A stretch of 64,000 nt of DNA, from the NCBI GenBank assembly GCA_041652575.1, contig JBAZHC010000006.1:109463-173462 (forward strand). The letters run 5' to 3'. The notes under the pieces are model-generated. The model searched no databases. It worked only from the letters and a program-made list of their open reading frames with translations, and had not been told where the DNA came from. The position numbers were made by a program, and so were the translations under genes. Shown here in pieces: positions 16,579-24,493 of the stretch. Position 1 is the first letter of the stretch. Every line of letters begins with the position of its first letter. This DNA is from Phycisphaerae bacterium (GTDB lineage: Bacteria; Planctomycetota; Phycisphaerae; Sedimentisphaerales; UBA12454).

Positions 16579-19458
16579 TTACCATTTCAAAGGTTTCAGC
16601 CAGGCTTCTTTCAAGTTGTCAATCGCGACATCCACGACATTTTTGCCTAAGCTATCTTTTATAATTAGATTTTTATTTTTCGTTACCTGTCCAATCTGCC
16701 CGAACGCGGAGCCGAGCATAAGTTTGGCGAAATCGTTGAATTTCGCCGGCTCAACTTCGACAATGTACCGCGAACACGACTCGCTGAATAATTGCGAAGC
16801 TAAAGCGGCGCAATCGGAACTCTTCGGCAGTCCTTTAAGGTCAGCCATTATCCCGAATCCACCCGAAAACGCCATTTCCGCAAGCGCAACCGCAAGGCCG
16901 CCTTCGCTGCAATCGTGACAGCTTGCGACAAGTCCTTTATCGATTGCCCTGGAAATTTTTTCAGCGCTTAATTTCGCCGCTCTTAAATCAGTTTTGGGAA
17001 CATTGGCGCCGAGCTGATTTTTAATTTTATAGTAATGCGAACCGCCAAGCTCATTTTTCGTAATGCCGACCATAAACAGCAAATTGCCAGCCGCTTTCAA
17101 ATCAGCCGTTACGCATTTTTTCACATCATCGACAATGCCCATCGCGCTTATAAGCAGCGTCGCCGGTATTGATATTTCTCTGCCGTCATCGCAGATAAAA
17201 TTATTGTTCAGCGAATCTTTGCCGGAGATAAAAGGCGTACCGAACGCGATGGCTCCGTCGAAACATGCCTGTGCCGCGCGAACCAGCGAGCCTAACGTTT
17301 CTTCTTTTTTGCAGTCCGCCCAGCAGAAATTATCGAGCAGTGCGATTCTGTCCGGCCTTGCCCCGACACAAACTACATTTCTTATCGCCTCGTCGATTCC
17401 CGCCAGTGTCATCCAGTACGGGTCGATATCGCCGTATAACGGATTCATTCCGCATCCGATTGCGATGCCTTTATCGGAGTCGAATTTCGGCTGCACCACC
17501 GCCGCGTCATTCGGCCCGTCGTTGGTAACACCGCCCAGCGGCTTTACAACCGAGCCGCCCTGCACTTCATGGTCGTATTGGCGGATAACCCATTCCTTGC
17601 TCGCAATATTATATGTCGAAAGAACATTTAAAAGTTCTTCATTATAATTTTCTTTTGTCTCAAGAGCAGGCTCCGACAAATTTTTTGAATTCCATCGTGC
17701 CTTTCTCGAATATTTCGGCAGACCGTCGTGCAGAAAATCCATATCGATTTGGCCGACCTGCGTGCCGTTATATTTTAATGTGAGTTTTTTATCGTCTGTG
17801 AATCTTCCGATAACCGTCGCCTCGACATTTTCATCAGCGAACAATTTGCTTATTCTTTCGAGGTTTTCCGGCTTGACCGCGATAACCATTCTCTCCTGCG
17901 CTTCGCTTATCCACGTTTCGGTATATGAAAGGCCCGCATATTTGAGCGGGATTTTTTCAAGGTCAACTTCCGTGCCCAGTTCCGCTCCCATTTCGCCGAC
18001 CGCGCTGCTAAGTCCCCCCGCTCCGCAATCGGTAATCGCGCTGTACAGTTCCAATTCCCTGGCCTGCAGGAGCGTATCGAGCATCTTCTTTTCCGTGATT
18101 GCGTTTCCAATCTGTACCGCGTGCGAAAAAACAGTTTCGTGTTCGTGCGTCATCGCCCCGCTCGAAAAAGTCGCGCCGTGAATGCCGTCTCTGCCGGTTC
18201 TGCCTCCGACAACCATAACGAGTTCGCCGGTCGATGCTCCGCCGAAACATTTATCTCTCGGCATAATGCCTATATTGCCGCAGAAGACCAGCGGGTTGCC
18301 GAGGTATCGGTCGTCGAAGAATATCGCGCCGTTGACAGTCGGTATTCCCATCCTGTTTCCGTAATCTCTTACGCCTGCGATAACGCCTTTGGCGATTCGT
18401 TTGGGATGCAGAACGCCTCGCGGAATTTCATCGAAACTTTTATCAGGCTCGGCGAAACAGAAAATATCCGTATTGGCAATCGGTTTTGCGCCAAGTCCGG
18501 TTCCCATCGGGTCGCGCAGAACTCCGCCGATACCCGTTGCCGCTCCGCCGTAAGGGTCCAGCGCCGATGGATGATTATGCGTTTCCACTTTGAAGCATAT
18601 AGCGTCCGTTTCATCGAATTCTATTACGCCGGCGTTGTCTTTAAAGACGCTTATGCACCAGTCCTTATTGAGCTGTTTGGTCGCTCCAAAAACAGTTTCT
18701 TTTATAAGATTATCGAAGTGAATATTCTTGCCTTCGAATTCGAAATCGACGCTGCTCTTTAATGTTTTATGAACGCAGTGTTCGCTCCAGGTCTGGGCCA
18801 GCGCCTCAAGTTCGATATCTGTAGGCTCTCTGCCAATCGACTTGAAATAACCCTGAATGGTTTTCATCTCGACTGCGTTGAGGAACAAATCCATTTTTTT
18901 GCTCAGTTCGACAAGCTGCTGCTCGTCGAGATTTAATAAGCTGATTGTTTTAAGATTGAACTGATATGGCGCAAGGTGCGGACTCGGCGGCTCAGCCTCG
19001 GCGCCGATAACGACTACTTCGATGCAGTCGTTCGAAAGTCTGCGGACAATTTTTTTAAGCTGCTTATCGTTTATCTCGCCGAACAGAACGTATTTTCTCG
19101 CTGTCCTGACCGTCAGACATTTTTTGCCCATATCGTCGATAGCCGTCATCACCGATTCAGCGACAGGGTCGGTAACGCCGCTTTTGAGATGAATTTCTAT
19201 AATGGTTGCCCTGGCAAGTCCGGCCGGTGCCGAACTTTTGCCGATATAAAAATCCTCGCAGACCGTATCAGCAAGTAATTCGCCGCCGATTCGTTTGGCG
19301 AACTCGTCATCGAAATCGCCTTCAATCAGGAAAACTCTTGCCGACTGAACATCCAGTACGGTTTCGATGCCGAGTTCCCAGATATCACCCAAAACATTCC
19401 TGCCCCCGACATCTGCGCTGTCGGCCCTGCTGAAAACTTCAAAACGCCATTGTTTCAC
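16579..19458 (-). CDS. purL: Phosphoribosylformylglycinamidine synthase subunit II with fused PurS-like N-terminus
   Basis: 959 aa, about 200 longer than small PurL. Residues 1-200 contain PurS-like ferredoxin-fold segments (WRFEVFSRADSADVGG...VLDVQSARVFLIEG; then a second at about 80-150), after which the PurL core runs with its ATP and FGAR motifs (EALAQTWSEHCVHKT, ETHNHPSALDPYGGAATGIG, GVTNDGPNDAAV, SGKDSLNN). With PurQ downstream this supplies all three subunits from two genes. The start is GTG and overlaps the tyrA stop as GTGA (19455-19458), so the two are translationally coupled. No separate purS is seen. Confidence 0.95.
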   Translation of the reverse strand: MKQWRFEVFSRADSADVGGRNVLGDIWELGIETVLDVQSARVFLIEGDFDDEFAKRIGGELLADTVCEDFYIGKSSAPAGLARATIIEIHLKSGVTDPVAESVMTAIDDMGKKCLTVRTARKYVLFGEINDKQLKKIVRRLSNDCIEVVVIGAEAEPPSPHLAPYQFNLKTISLLNLDEQQLVELSKKMDLFLNAVEMKTIQGYFKSIGREPTDIELEALAQTWSEHCVHKTLKSSVDFEFEGKNIHFDNLIKETVFGATKQLNKDWCISVFKDNAGVIEFDETDAICFKVETHNHPSALDPYGGAATGIGGVLRDPMGTGLGAKPIANTDIFCFAEPDKSFDEIPRGVLHPKRIAKGVIAGVRDYGNRMGIPTVNGAIFFDDRYLGNPLVFCGNIGIMPRDKCFGGASTGELVMVVGGRTGRDGIHGATFSSGAMTHEHETVFSHAVQIGNAITEKKMLDTLLQARELELYSAITDCGAGGLSSAVGEMGAELGTEVDLEKIPLKYAGLSYTETWISEAQERMVIAVKPENLERISKLFADENVEATVIGRFTDDKKLTLKYNGTQVGQIDMDFLHDGLPKYSRKARWNSKNLSEPALETKENYNEELLNVLSTYNIASKEWVIRQYDHEVQGGSVVKPLGGVTNDGPNDAAVVQPKFDSDKGIAIGCGMNPLYGDIDPYWMTLAGIDEAIRNVVCVGARPDRIALLDNFCWADCKKEETLGSLVRAAQACFDGAIAFGTPFISGKDSLNNNFICDDGREISIPATLLISAMGIVDDVKKCVTADLKAAGNLLFMVGITKNELGGSHYYKIKNQLGANVPKTDLRAAKLSAEKISRAIDKGLVASCHDCSEGGLAVALAEMAFSGGFGIMADLKGLPKSSDCAALASQLFSESCSRYIVEVEPAKFNDFAKLMLGSAFGQIGQVTKNKNLIIKDSLGKNVVDVAIDNLKEAWLKPLKW

Positions 19459-20327
19459 TGTAGTTCCTTCTTTGATACTTTGTATTCCATAAGTCTTGCT
19501 CTTTTGTCGCGGGCAAGAGAAAGTAATTTTTCAATTTTGCTTTTATTTTTAAGTTTCGCCGCCTTTTTAAGTTTGCCCAGTTCTTTGATTACGTTGTCGA
19601 TGCCTTTGCAGATATTGGCCGAATTCGTATAGAAGATATCCGCCCAGATATTTGCCGGCCCCGATGCGATTCTCGAAGTATCTATAAAACCTTTTCCGGA
19701 AAATTTTAACTGTTTCAAATCTGAAGCGTTCAGCAGTGCCGCCGCAAGTGCGTGCGGCAGATGACTGACGTTGCCGAGAATTTTATCGTGCTGCTGCGGC
19801 GACATCGTACTGACCTTGCAGCCGAGCGATGCCCAGAATTTTTTCAGCGTTTTTACAGCCGATGAATTCGTCGAAGCGTCTTTCGTAATTAGACAGGCGG
19901 CCCCATCGAACAAATCGTCCCGTCCGAAGTCCACGCCCCGCTGCTCCGACCCTGCAATCGGATGAGAGCCGACATAACTTACATATTTCGGAAGATTCTT
20001 TTTCGCCCACTTATGCGGCAAAACTTTTGTCGAGCCGACATCGGTAACTATGCAGCCCTTTTTCAGAGCGGGCCCAATCGTTTTGAATATCTCTTCGAAA
20101 GTGCATATCGGCGTCGCGAGGATAACAACATCGGCATCGGCTGCGCTTTTGCGTATATCGTCGAAGACACAATCAGCGACGCCAAGCCGTTTTGCCCGTC
20201 TGCGCGTAGAGGCCCTGTGGCTGAAACCAGCCGTTTTTATGCCCAGATTGCTGCGTCCGATAGCCAGAGTAATCGAAGAACCCAAAAGGCCGAGCCCTAT
20301 AACGGTAACTTGTCGTAAATCCTTCAA
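19455..20327 (-). CDS. tyrA: Prephenate dehydrogenase
   Basis: 290 aa, NAD-dependent oxidative decarboxylation of prephenate or arogenate in tyrosine synthesis. Rossmann motif GLGLLGSSITLAIGRS (about 11-26) and the conserved catalytic region VGSHPIAGSEQRGVDFGRDDLF (about 117-138; the His in SHPIAGSE) are clear. The start is TTG at 20327 with AAGG 8 nt upstream; the next Met lies inside the domain. It heads an operon with purL and purQ, an unusual pairing of aromatic amino acid and purine genes. Specificity for prephenate over arogenate is not resolved. Confidence 0.9.
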   Translation of the reverse strand: MKDLRQVTVIGLGLLGSSITLAIGRSNLGIKTAGFSHRASTRRRAKRLGVADCVFDDIRKSAADADVVILATPICTFEEIFKTIGPALKKGCIVTDVGSTKVLPHKWAKKNLPKYVSYVGSHPIAGSEQRGVDFGRDDLFDGAACLITKDASTNSSAVKTLKKFWASLGCKVSTMSPQQHDKILGNVSHLPHALAAALLNASDLKQLKFSGKGFIDTSRIASGPANIWADIFYTNSANICKGIDNVIKELGKLKKAAKLKNKSKIEKLLSLARDKRARLMEYKVSKKELQ

Positions 20328-20372
20328 AATAAACGCCTTATATAAACATTATCGCTTTTGTCATGTTTGTAA

Positions 20373-20401
20373 AAAGTATCGACAAACCGCTCCAATGTCA
20401 A
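20373..20401 (-). promoter_or_regulatory. Sigma-70 promoter of the tyrA-purL-purQ operon
   Basis: On the minus strand TTGACA (20401-20396), 17 nt, TACTTT (20378-20373). Transcription would begin near 20366, about 39 nt before the TTG start of tyrA. Confidence 0.5.
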
Positions 20402-20410
20402 TTTTTTTCT

Positions 20411-20439
20411 TTGTTTGAAGGTGCCAAACTGGTATAATG
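20411..20439 (+). promoter_or_regulatory. Promoter of accA with extended -10
   Basis: TTGTTT (20411-20416), 16 nt, TATAAT (20433-20438) within the decamer TGGTATAATG. Transcription would start near 20445, downstream of the ATG at 20415, which rules that ATG out and supports the start at 20496. Confidence 0.6.
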
Positions 20440-20495
20440 CCTTGCTACTAAATTGTTTCAATTCACTAAATTATCAACATAAACTACTGAATTTA

Positions 20496-21578
20496 ATGGC
20501 AAATACGAAAAATAAGAATAACGGCGACTATCTTTCGTTTGAAGAGAAGATAGCTGACATCGACAGGCAGACCGCTGAGCTTACAAGATTAAGCTCGGTA
20601 AAGGGCATCGACTATTCAGCCGAAATCCGCAAGCTCCAAAAAGAGCAGGTCGCCGAATTTAAGCGCATCTATTCGAATCTTTCCGCATGGCAAACCGTTC
20701 AGGTAGCAAGACATCCGAAAAGACCTCTGTTCAGCGAATATCTAAACCTTATGGTAAAAGATTTCCGCCAGCTTCACGGCGACAGATGTTTCGGCGACGA
20801 CGCCGCGATAGTCTGCGGCACGGGCCACATCGGTATGGAGAAAGTTTTAATCGTCGGCCAGAATAAGGGCCGCGACACAAAAGAAAAAATAAAATGCAAT
20901 TTCGGCTGCCCCAACCCGGAAGGCTACCGCAAGGCGCTTGCCAAGATGAAATTCGCTGAAAAATTCAATATCCCAGTCGTAACCCTGATTGATACTCCCG
21001 GCGCATATCCCGGCATCGGCGCCGAAGAACGCGGCCAGGCACAGGCCATCGCCGTAAATCTTATGGAAATGTCGCGACTGAAAGTGCCGATTATCTGCAT
21101 CGTCATCGGCGAAGGCGGCTCAGGCGGCGCATTGGGCATCGGCGTCGGCGACAGAATGGCTATTCTCGAATACGCTTATTATTCGGTTATTTCGCCCGAA
21201 GGCTGCGCCGCGATCCTATGGCGCGACGGCTCAAAGGCTCAGGAAGCCGCCGAGGCTCTTAAACTCACAAGCAAAGAACTTTACAGACTGGGAATCGCCG
21301 ATTCGGTAATAGCCGAACCTCTCGGCGGAGCGCACCGCAATATCCACGATGCGGTTTATAATGTCGAGCAATATATCGTCAGGACCCTGCGCGAGCTGAA
21401 AAGAATGAAAGTGGAAAACCTCCTCGAAAACAGATACCAGAAACTGCGTGCCATCGGCACAGCCGCCACAACGTTCAAACCGCTGGACGATTCCGAGCAC
21501 AAAATAAAAAGAGCAGCCGAAAAAATTATAAACGCCGGCAGTATTAGCCCTTCACATATTAAACCCATCGAAGTTTAA
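20496..21578 (+). CDS. accA: Acetyl-CoA carboxylase carboxyltransferase subunit alpha
   Basis: 360 aa from the chosen ATG at 20496 (MANTKNKNNGDYLSFEEKI); the longer frame from 20415 begins inside the promoter. It transfers the carboxyl group from biotin carrier to acetyl-CoA, the first step of fatty acid synthesis, together with AccD, which is not in this window. The typical helical N-terminus (FEEKIADIDRQTAEL), crotonase-fold body (GDRCFGDDAAIVCGTG, NFGCPNPEGYRKALAKM), DTPGAYPGIGAEERGQ and GEGGSGGALGIGVGDRM are all there. pfkB follows after 20 nt and may be co-transcribed. Confidence 0.96.
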   Translation: MANTKNKNNGDYLSFEEKIADIDRQTAELTRLSSVKGIDYSAEIRKLQKEQVAEFKRIYSNLSAWQTVQVARHPKRPLFSEYLNLMVKDFRQLHGDRCFGDDAAIVCGTGHIGMEKVLIVGQNKGRDTKEKIKCNFGCPNPEGYRKALAKMKFAEKFNIPVVTLIDTPGAYPGIGAEERGQAQAIAVNLMEMSRLKVPIICIVIGEGGSGGALGIGVGDRMAILEYAYYSVISPEGCAAILWRDGSKAQEAAEALKLTSKELYRLGIADSVIAEPLGGAHRNIHDAVYNVEQYIVRTLRELKRMKVENLLENRYQKLRAIGTAATTFKPLDDSEHKIKRAAEKIINAGSISPSHIKPIEV

Positions 21579-21598
21579 TTTTCTGAAAGCCCCCATTT

Positions 21599-22654
21599 AT
21601 GCCAAAATTTATGGGAGACGAAATTATAACTATCGGCTTAAGTCCCTGCTGGGACAGAACCATCGAAATCGCCGATATAAACTGGAACCAGCACAAAACA
21701 ACCTCTTCACAAAAGAGGGCTCCAGCCGGCAAAGCATTAAATATCAACAAGGCCCTTGCCTGGATGGAAATTGAATCCACCGCGGCAGGCCTCTGGGGCA
21801 GCGAAGATTTTTCGCAAATGAAACAGGCGTTAACGTGTCATTCCCGCTCTCTTTGTCATTCCCGCGAAAGCGGGAATCCACGTATCAATATTCGTCTCAC
21901 CAAAGTCCCCGGCTCAACCCGTGAAAATATAACAATTATAGACACCGCGAATAAACGCCAGATGCACCTTCGCAGCAAAAGTACTTTGGCAAATGGAAAA
22001 ACGACGAAACTGTTAGAACGGGATTTGCAGAAAATTATCATAAAGCATAGTATCTGTATCTTCTCAGGCGCAATGCCGGACGAAGCGATTGAGTTGGTTG
22101 AATTTGCAAAGAAAAAGGCCGTGTCTGTTATCGTTGATACTTCCGGCCCTGTCTTAAAAAGAATAGTCGCAAAAGGCGGCCTGTTTCTTATCAAGCCGAA
22201 CATCGAGGAGCTTGGCGAATTAGTCGGAAAGAAAATCAAAAATGAAGAACGCGCGATAATCTCCGCCGCGAAAAAATTATTGACTAAAGTTAAGTTTATC
22301 CTCGTCAGCCGCGGCGAAAAAGGCGCAATGCTTATTTTTTCTCACAGCTCGGGCGAATTTATCCCCGAACATTGCAAAGGCGTTCCCCAAAAAATACTTA
22401 AAGCGGAAACAATTGTTCTTTCCGCCAAATATATCGGCAAAAAATATGATGTTTACAATACTGTCGGCTGCGGCGATTATCTTTTGGCCGGCTTCATCAG
22501 CCGGTTCTGCCCCTGTATAGACAATTGCATCCGTGCGCTTAAAGATGGAGTGCAAGCCGCAACCGCAAAAGCCTTCGGCCTGAACGAAACCCTCTCCTGG
22601 CAGCAAATTCAAAAGAAAATAAATATTAAGATTTTACATTTACGAAAAACTTAA
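21599..22654 (+). CDS. PfkB-family sugar kinase (1-phosphofructokinase/tagatose-6-P kinase type) carrying an in-frame repeat
   Basis: 351 aa. The N-terminal motif ITIGLSPCWDRTIEI and the PfkB signature region AGKALNINKALAWM (about 44-56) are followed by NTVGCGDYLLAGF (catalytic Asp about 293). Best matched to LacC/FruK-type kinases, substrate unknown. Residues 80-96 (CHSRSLCHSRESGNPR) are the translation of a palindromic intergenic-type repeat and fall between the helix FSQMKQALT and the strand INIRLTKV, a plausible surface loop. The reading frame is intact, so the protein may still work. Length is about 35-40 aa above LacC/FruK, partly from the insert. Confidence 0.85.
   Translation: MPKFMGDEIITIGLSPCWDRTIEIADINWNQHKTTSSQKRAPAGKALNINKALAWMEIESTAAGLWGSEDFSQMKQALTCHSRSLCHSRESGNPRINIRLTKVPGSTRENITIIDTANKRQMHLRSKSTLANGKTTKLLERDLQKIIIKHSICIFSGAMPDEAIELVEFAKKKAVSVIVDTSGPVLKRIVAKGGLFLIKPNIEELGELVGKKIKNEERAIISAAKKLLTKVKFILVSRGEKGAMLIFSHSSGEFIPEHCKGVPQKILKAETIVLSAKYIGKKYDVYNTVGCGDYLLAGFISRFCPCIDNCIRALKDGVQAATAKAFGLNETLSWQQIQKKINIKILHLRKT
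21837..21882. repeat. Palindromic GTCATTCCCGC repeat inside the PfkB gene
   Basis: A partial copy GTCATTCCCGC (21837-21847) is followed by a full hairpin: ATTCCCGC (21858-21865), GAAA loop, GCGGGAAT (21870-21877). This kind of element is common between genes in many bacteria; here it is read in frame. Confidence 0.85.
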
Positions 22655-22714
22655 CATCGTTTATCCCCTTAAACCATTAATAAAAAAATCCTTAACATAA
22701 AAAATCTTCCGGTA

Positions 22715-22750
22715 CTATACTCGTATGTAGTATACTGCATACGAGTATAG
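22715..22750. repeat. 36-nt near-perfect palindrome
   Basis: Arms CTATACTCGTATG (22715-22727) and CATACGAGTATAG (22738-22750) are exact complements; the centre (728-737) continues the dyad with a single T/G pair, a wobble in RNA. It lies about 60 nt after the PfkB stop. There is no T-tract, so a simple terminator is doubtful. Confidence 0.85.
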
Positions 22751-22761
22751 TGGTCGCATCT

Positions 22762-22897
22762 TTTGTTTCAGCAAAGGCCGACCTTGTCAGTCTGTGGACA
22801 ACGCATAATGGCTGGCACAAAAGCTCGCTTTGAGCAAAGCCGTTGCTTTGTCCTATGGACTCCTGATGGAGAGCACAAAATTATTTGCTGAAACAAA
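22762..22897. other. Possible structured RNA or miniature mobile element
   Basis: TTTGTTTCAGCAAA (22762-22775) is the exact complement of TTTGCTGAAACAAA (22884-22897). Within the 108 enclosed bases are small hairpins: AGCTC/GAGC, CAAAG/CTTTG and CTCC/GGAG. A closed, multi-branched fold fits either a small RNA or a MITE-like element. No promoter is clear. Confidence 0.4.
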
Positions 22898-23040
22898 CAG
22901 TGTTAGTCCGTGTCTAAAAATATCTGTGACCTCTGCCTGCCTTGCCGTAGCTTTTAGCGAAGGCAGGTGAGCTCTGTGGCTCGGTGGTGAAATTAAATTT
23001 TTCTTCGTGCTTCTTCCATCCTTCGTGGTGAATTATCTTT

Positions 23041-24201
23041 TTACTCCCTATGGGATGCCTTACGGCAAAAATAATTACCCGGCAATTGTTTCACGATTCC
23101 TTTCAGTCTCATCGAAACCAAAGCAGCATTGACCTTCCCTGCCGAAATTTCAGTCTGGCTTATTATCTCTTCAATATGAACCGGCTCGCTATCGAGGCAA
23201 TCGAAAATCTTTTTCTCAATATCTGTCAAATTCAATTTTGAAATGTCGAACAGCGGCATCTGGGCCTTTTCAATCGCCTGTTTTGCGGCCTTGGTCAAAT
23301 GCTCTGCGAAATCTTTTTGCAGAAATTCCAAAGTTTCAATTACATCTTCAACCGACTCGACAAGTTTCGCTCCTTCTTTAATTAATTTATGCGGCCCTTT
23401 CGAAAGCGGCGAATCTACTCTGCCGGGAACGGCCATTACTTCTCTGCCGTTTTCCATCGCCGCCCGTGCGCTTATAAGCGCACCTGACCTCGGCATCGCC
23501 TCGACAACAATTGTCGCAAGTGAAAGTCCTGCGATAATTCTGTTTCGAGGCGGAAAATTTTCCGCTAATGGTTCGTATTCCATCGGCAGCTCGCTTACGC
23601 AGGCGCCGTTTGCGCAGATTTTTTCGAAGAGCTGTTTATTCTCCGGCGGAAAAATATTCGCAAGGCCGCATCCCTGCACCGCGATTGTCCTTCCGTTTGC
23701 GCTTAATGCTCCGCTGTGCGCAGCCGAGTCGATACCCCTTGCCATTCCCGAAACGATAGTGATTCCCGCCGATGCCAAAAGATGCGCTAACCTCGATGCC
23801 TGTTCGCTTCCGTAATGGCTGCATCCGCGCGACCCGACGATTGCGACAGCCAGGTTATCGCTGGCTACAATCTCGCCTTTGACATAAAGCACCGCCGGCG
23901 GGTCGTAGATTTTTTTCAATAATGTCGGATACCGGTCATCTGAAATATTGATGATACATACCCCGTTTTTATCGGCCAGTGCGATTTCCTTTTCGGCATC
24001 GAAGCTGTTTCTTGAGCGGATGATTTTTTCGCTTATTATTCGCCCGACGCCTTCGACCTGTGCCAGGCCGGTTGCCGAAGCCGAAAGAATCGCTTCTACG
24101 GTGCCGAAACGTTCGAGAAGACGTCCGAAAATAACTGGTCCTATCCCCTCGGAACGAACAATCTTCAGCCAGTCGCGTATATTGGTTGAGTGGCCTGCCA
24201 A
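23041..24201 (-). CDS. dprA: DNA-protecting protein DprA
   Basis: 386 aa, loads RecA on single-stranded DNA during natural transformation. The Rossmann-like DprA core runs at about 75-285 with GSRGCSHYG, VSGMARGIDSAAHSGAL and PPRNRIIAGLS. A helix-hairpin-helix lies at the N-terminus (GRLLERFGTVEAILSA) and a winged-helix domain at the C-terminus (LTDIEKKIFDCLDSEPVHIEEI). The start is TTG at 24201 with AGGAGG just upstream. The last residues run into a repeat-rich gap. No com pilus genes are nearby, so competence is only a possibility. Confidence 0.93.
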   Translation of the reverse strand: MAGHSTNIRDWLKIVRSEGIGPVIFGRLLERFGTVEAILSASATGLAQVEGVGRIISEKIIRSRNSFDAEKEIALADKNGVCIINISDDRYPTLLKKIYDPPAVLYVKGEIVASDNLAVAIVGSRGCSHYGSEQASRLAHLLASAGITIVSGMARGIDSAAHSGALSANGRTIAVQGCGLANIFPPENKQLFEKICANGACVSELPMEYEPLAENFPPRNRIIAGLSLATIVVEAMPRSGALISARAAMENGREVMAVPGRVDSPLSKGPHKLIKEGAKLVESVEDVIETLEFLQKDFAEHLTKAAKQAIEKAQMPLFDISKLNLTDIEKKIFDCLDSEPVHIEEIISQTEISAGKVNAALVSMRLKGIVKQLPGNYFCRKASHRE

Positions 24202-24456
24202 ATTTCCTCCTCTCGGATGGAATATTTTGTGACTCTTTTATCCAGTTTAGACCTAAAAATAATAAAGAAACTGTTGAATTTCAATAAAAAAGTAACAGAA
24301 ATTGAGTTAAAATGGACTTAAACAATCTTGAACTATTAAAGAAAAACGAATTAAATTATGTACGATTTTTCGATTGTAACTATATGTATTATAAACACTT
24401 AAAAAAGAAGCATAACAGGACAATCAATTCTGTTATTTATGATAAGCGGTTATAAA

Positions 24457-24485
24457 TTGACTTCATGATATTTTATTGGTATTTT
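24457..24485 (+). promoter_or_regulatory. Promoter of folC, apparently leaderless
   Basis: TTGACT (24457-24462), 17 nt, TATTTT (24480-24485). The predicted start near 24492 is two bases before the ATG at 24494. GAGGGG sits too close to the ATG (2 nt) to be a normal ribosome site. Confidence 0.5.
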
Positions 24486-24493
24486 GAGGGGCT

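Larger units (their letters stand above)
22655..23040. other. Repeat-dense intergenic region between pfkB and dprA
   Basis: 386 nt without a gene. From left to right it holds a 36-nt near-palindrome (22715-22750), a block bounded by 14-bp inverted repeats (22762-22897), a CCTGCCTT/AAGGCAGG hairpin near 22937-22968, and CTCTGTGGCTC and CTTCGTGGTG words of the dispersed repeats. The two genes around it converge. Confidence 0.7.

Noticed and set aside
17063..18762. Long open frames opposite purL
   Set aside because: No domain content; shadows of purL.
20415..20495. N-terminal extension of accA
   Set aside because: It contains the promoter, and family members begin near MANTK.
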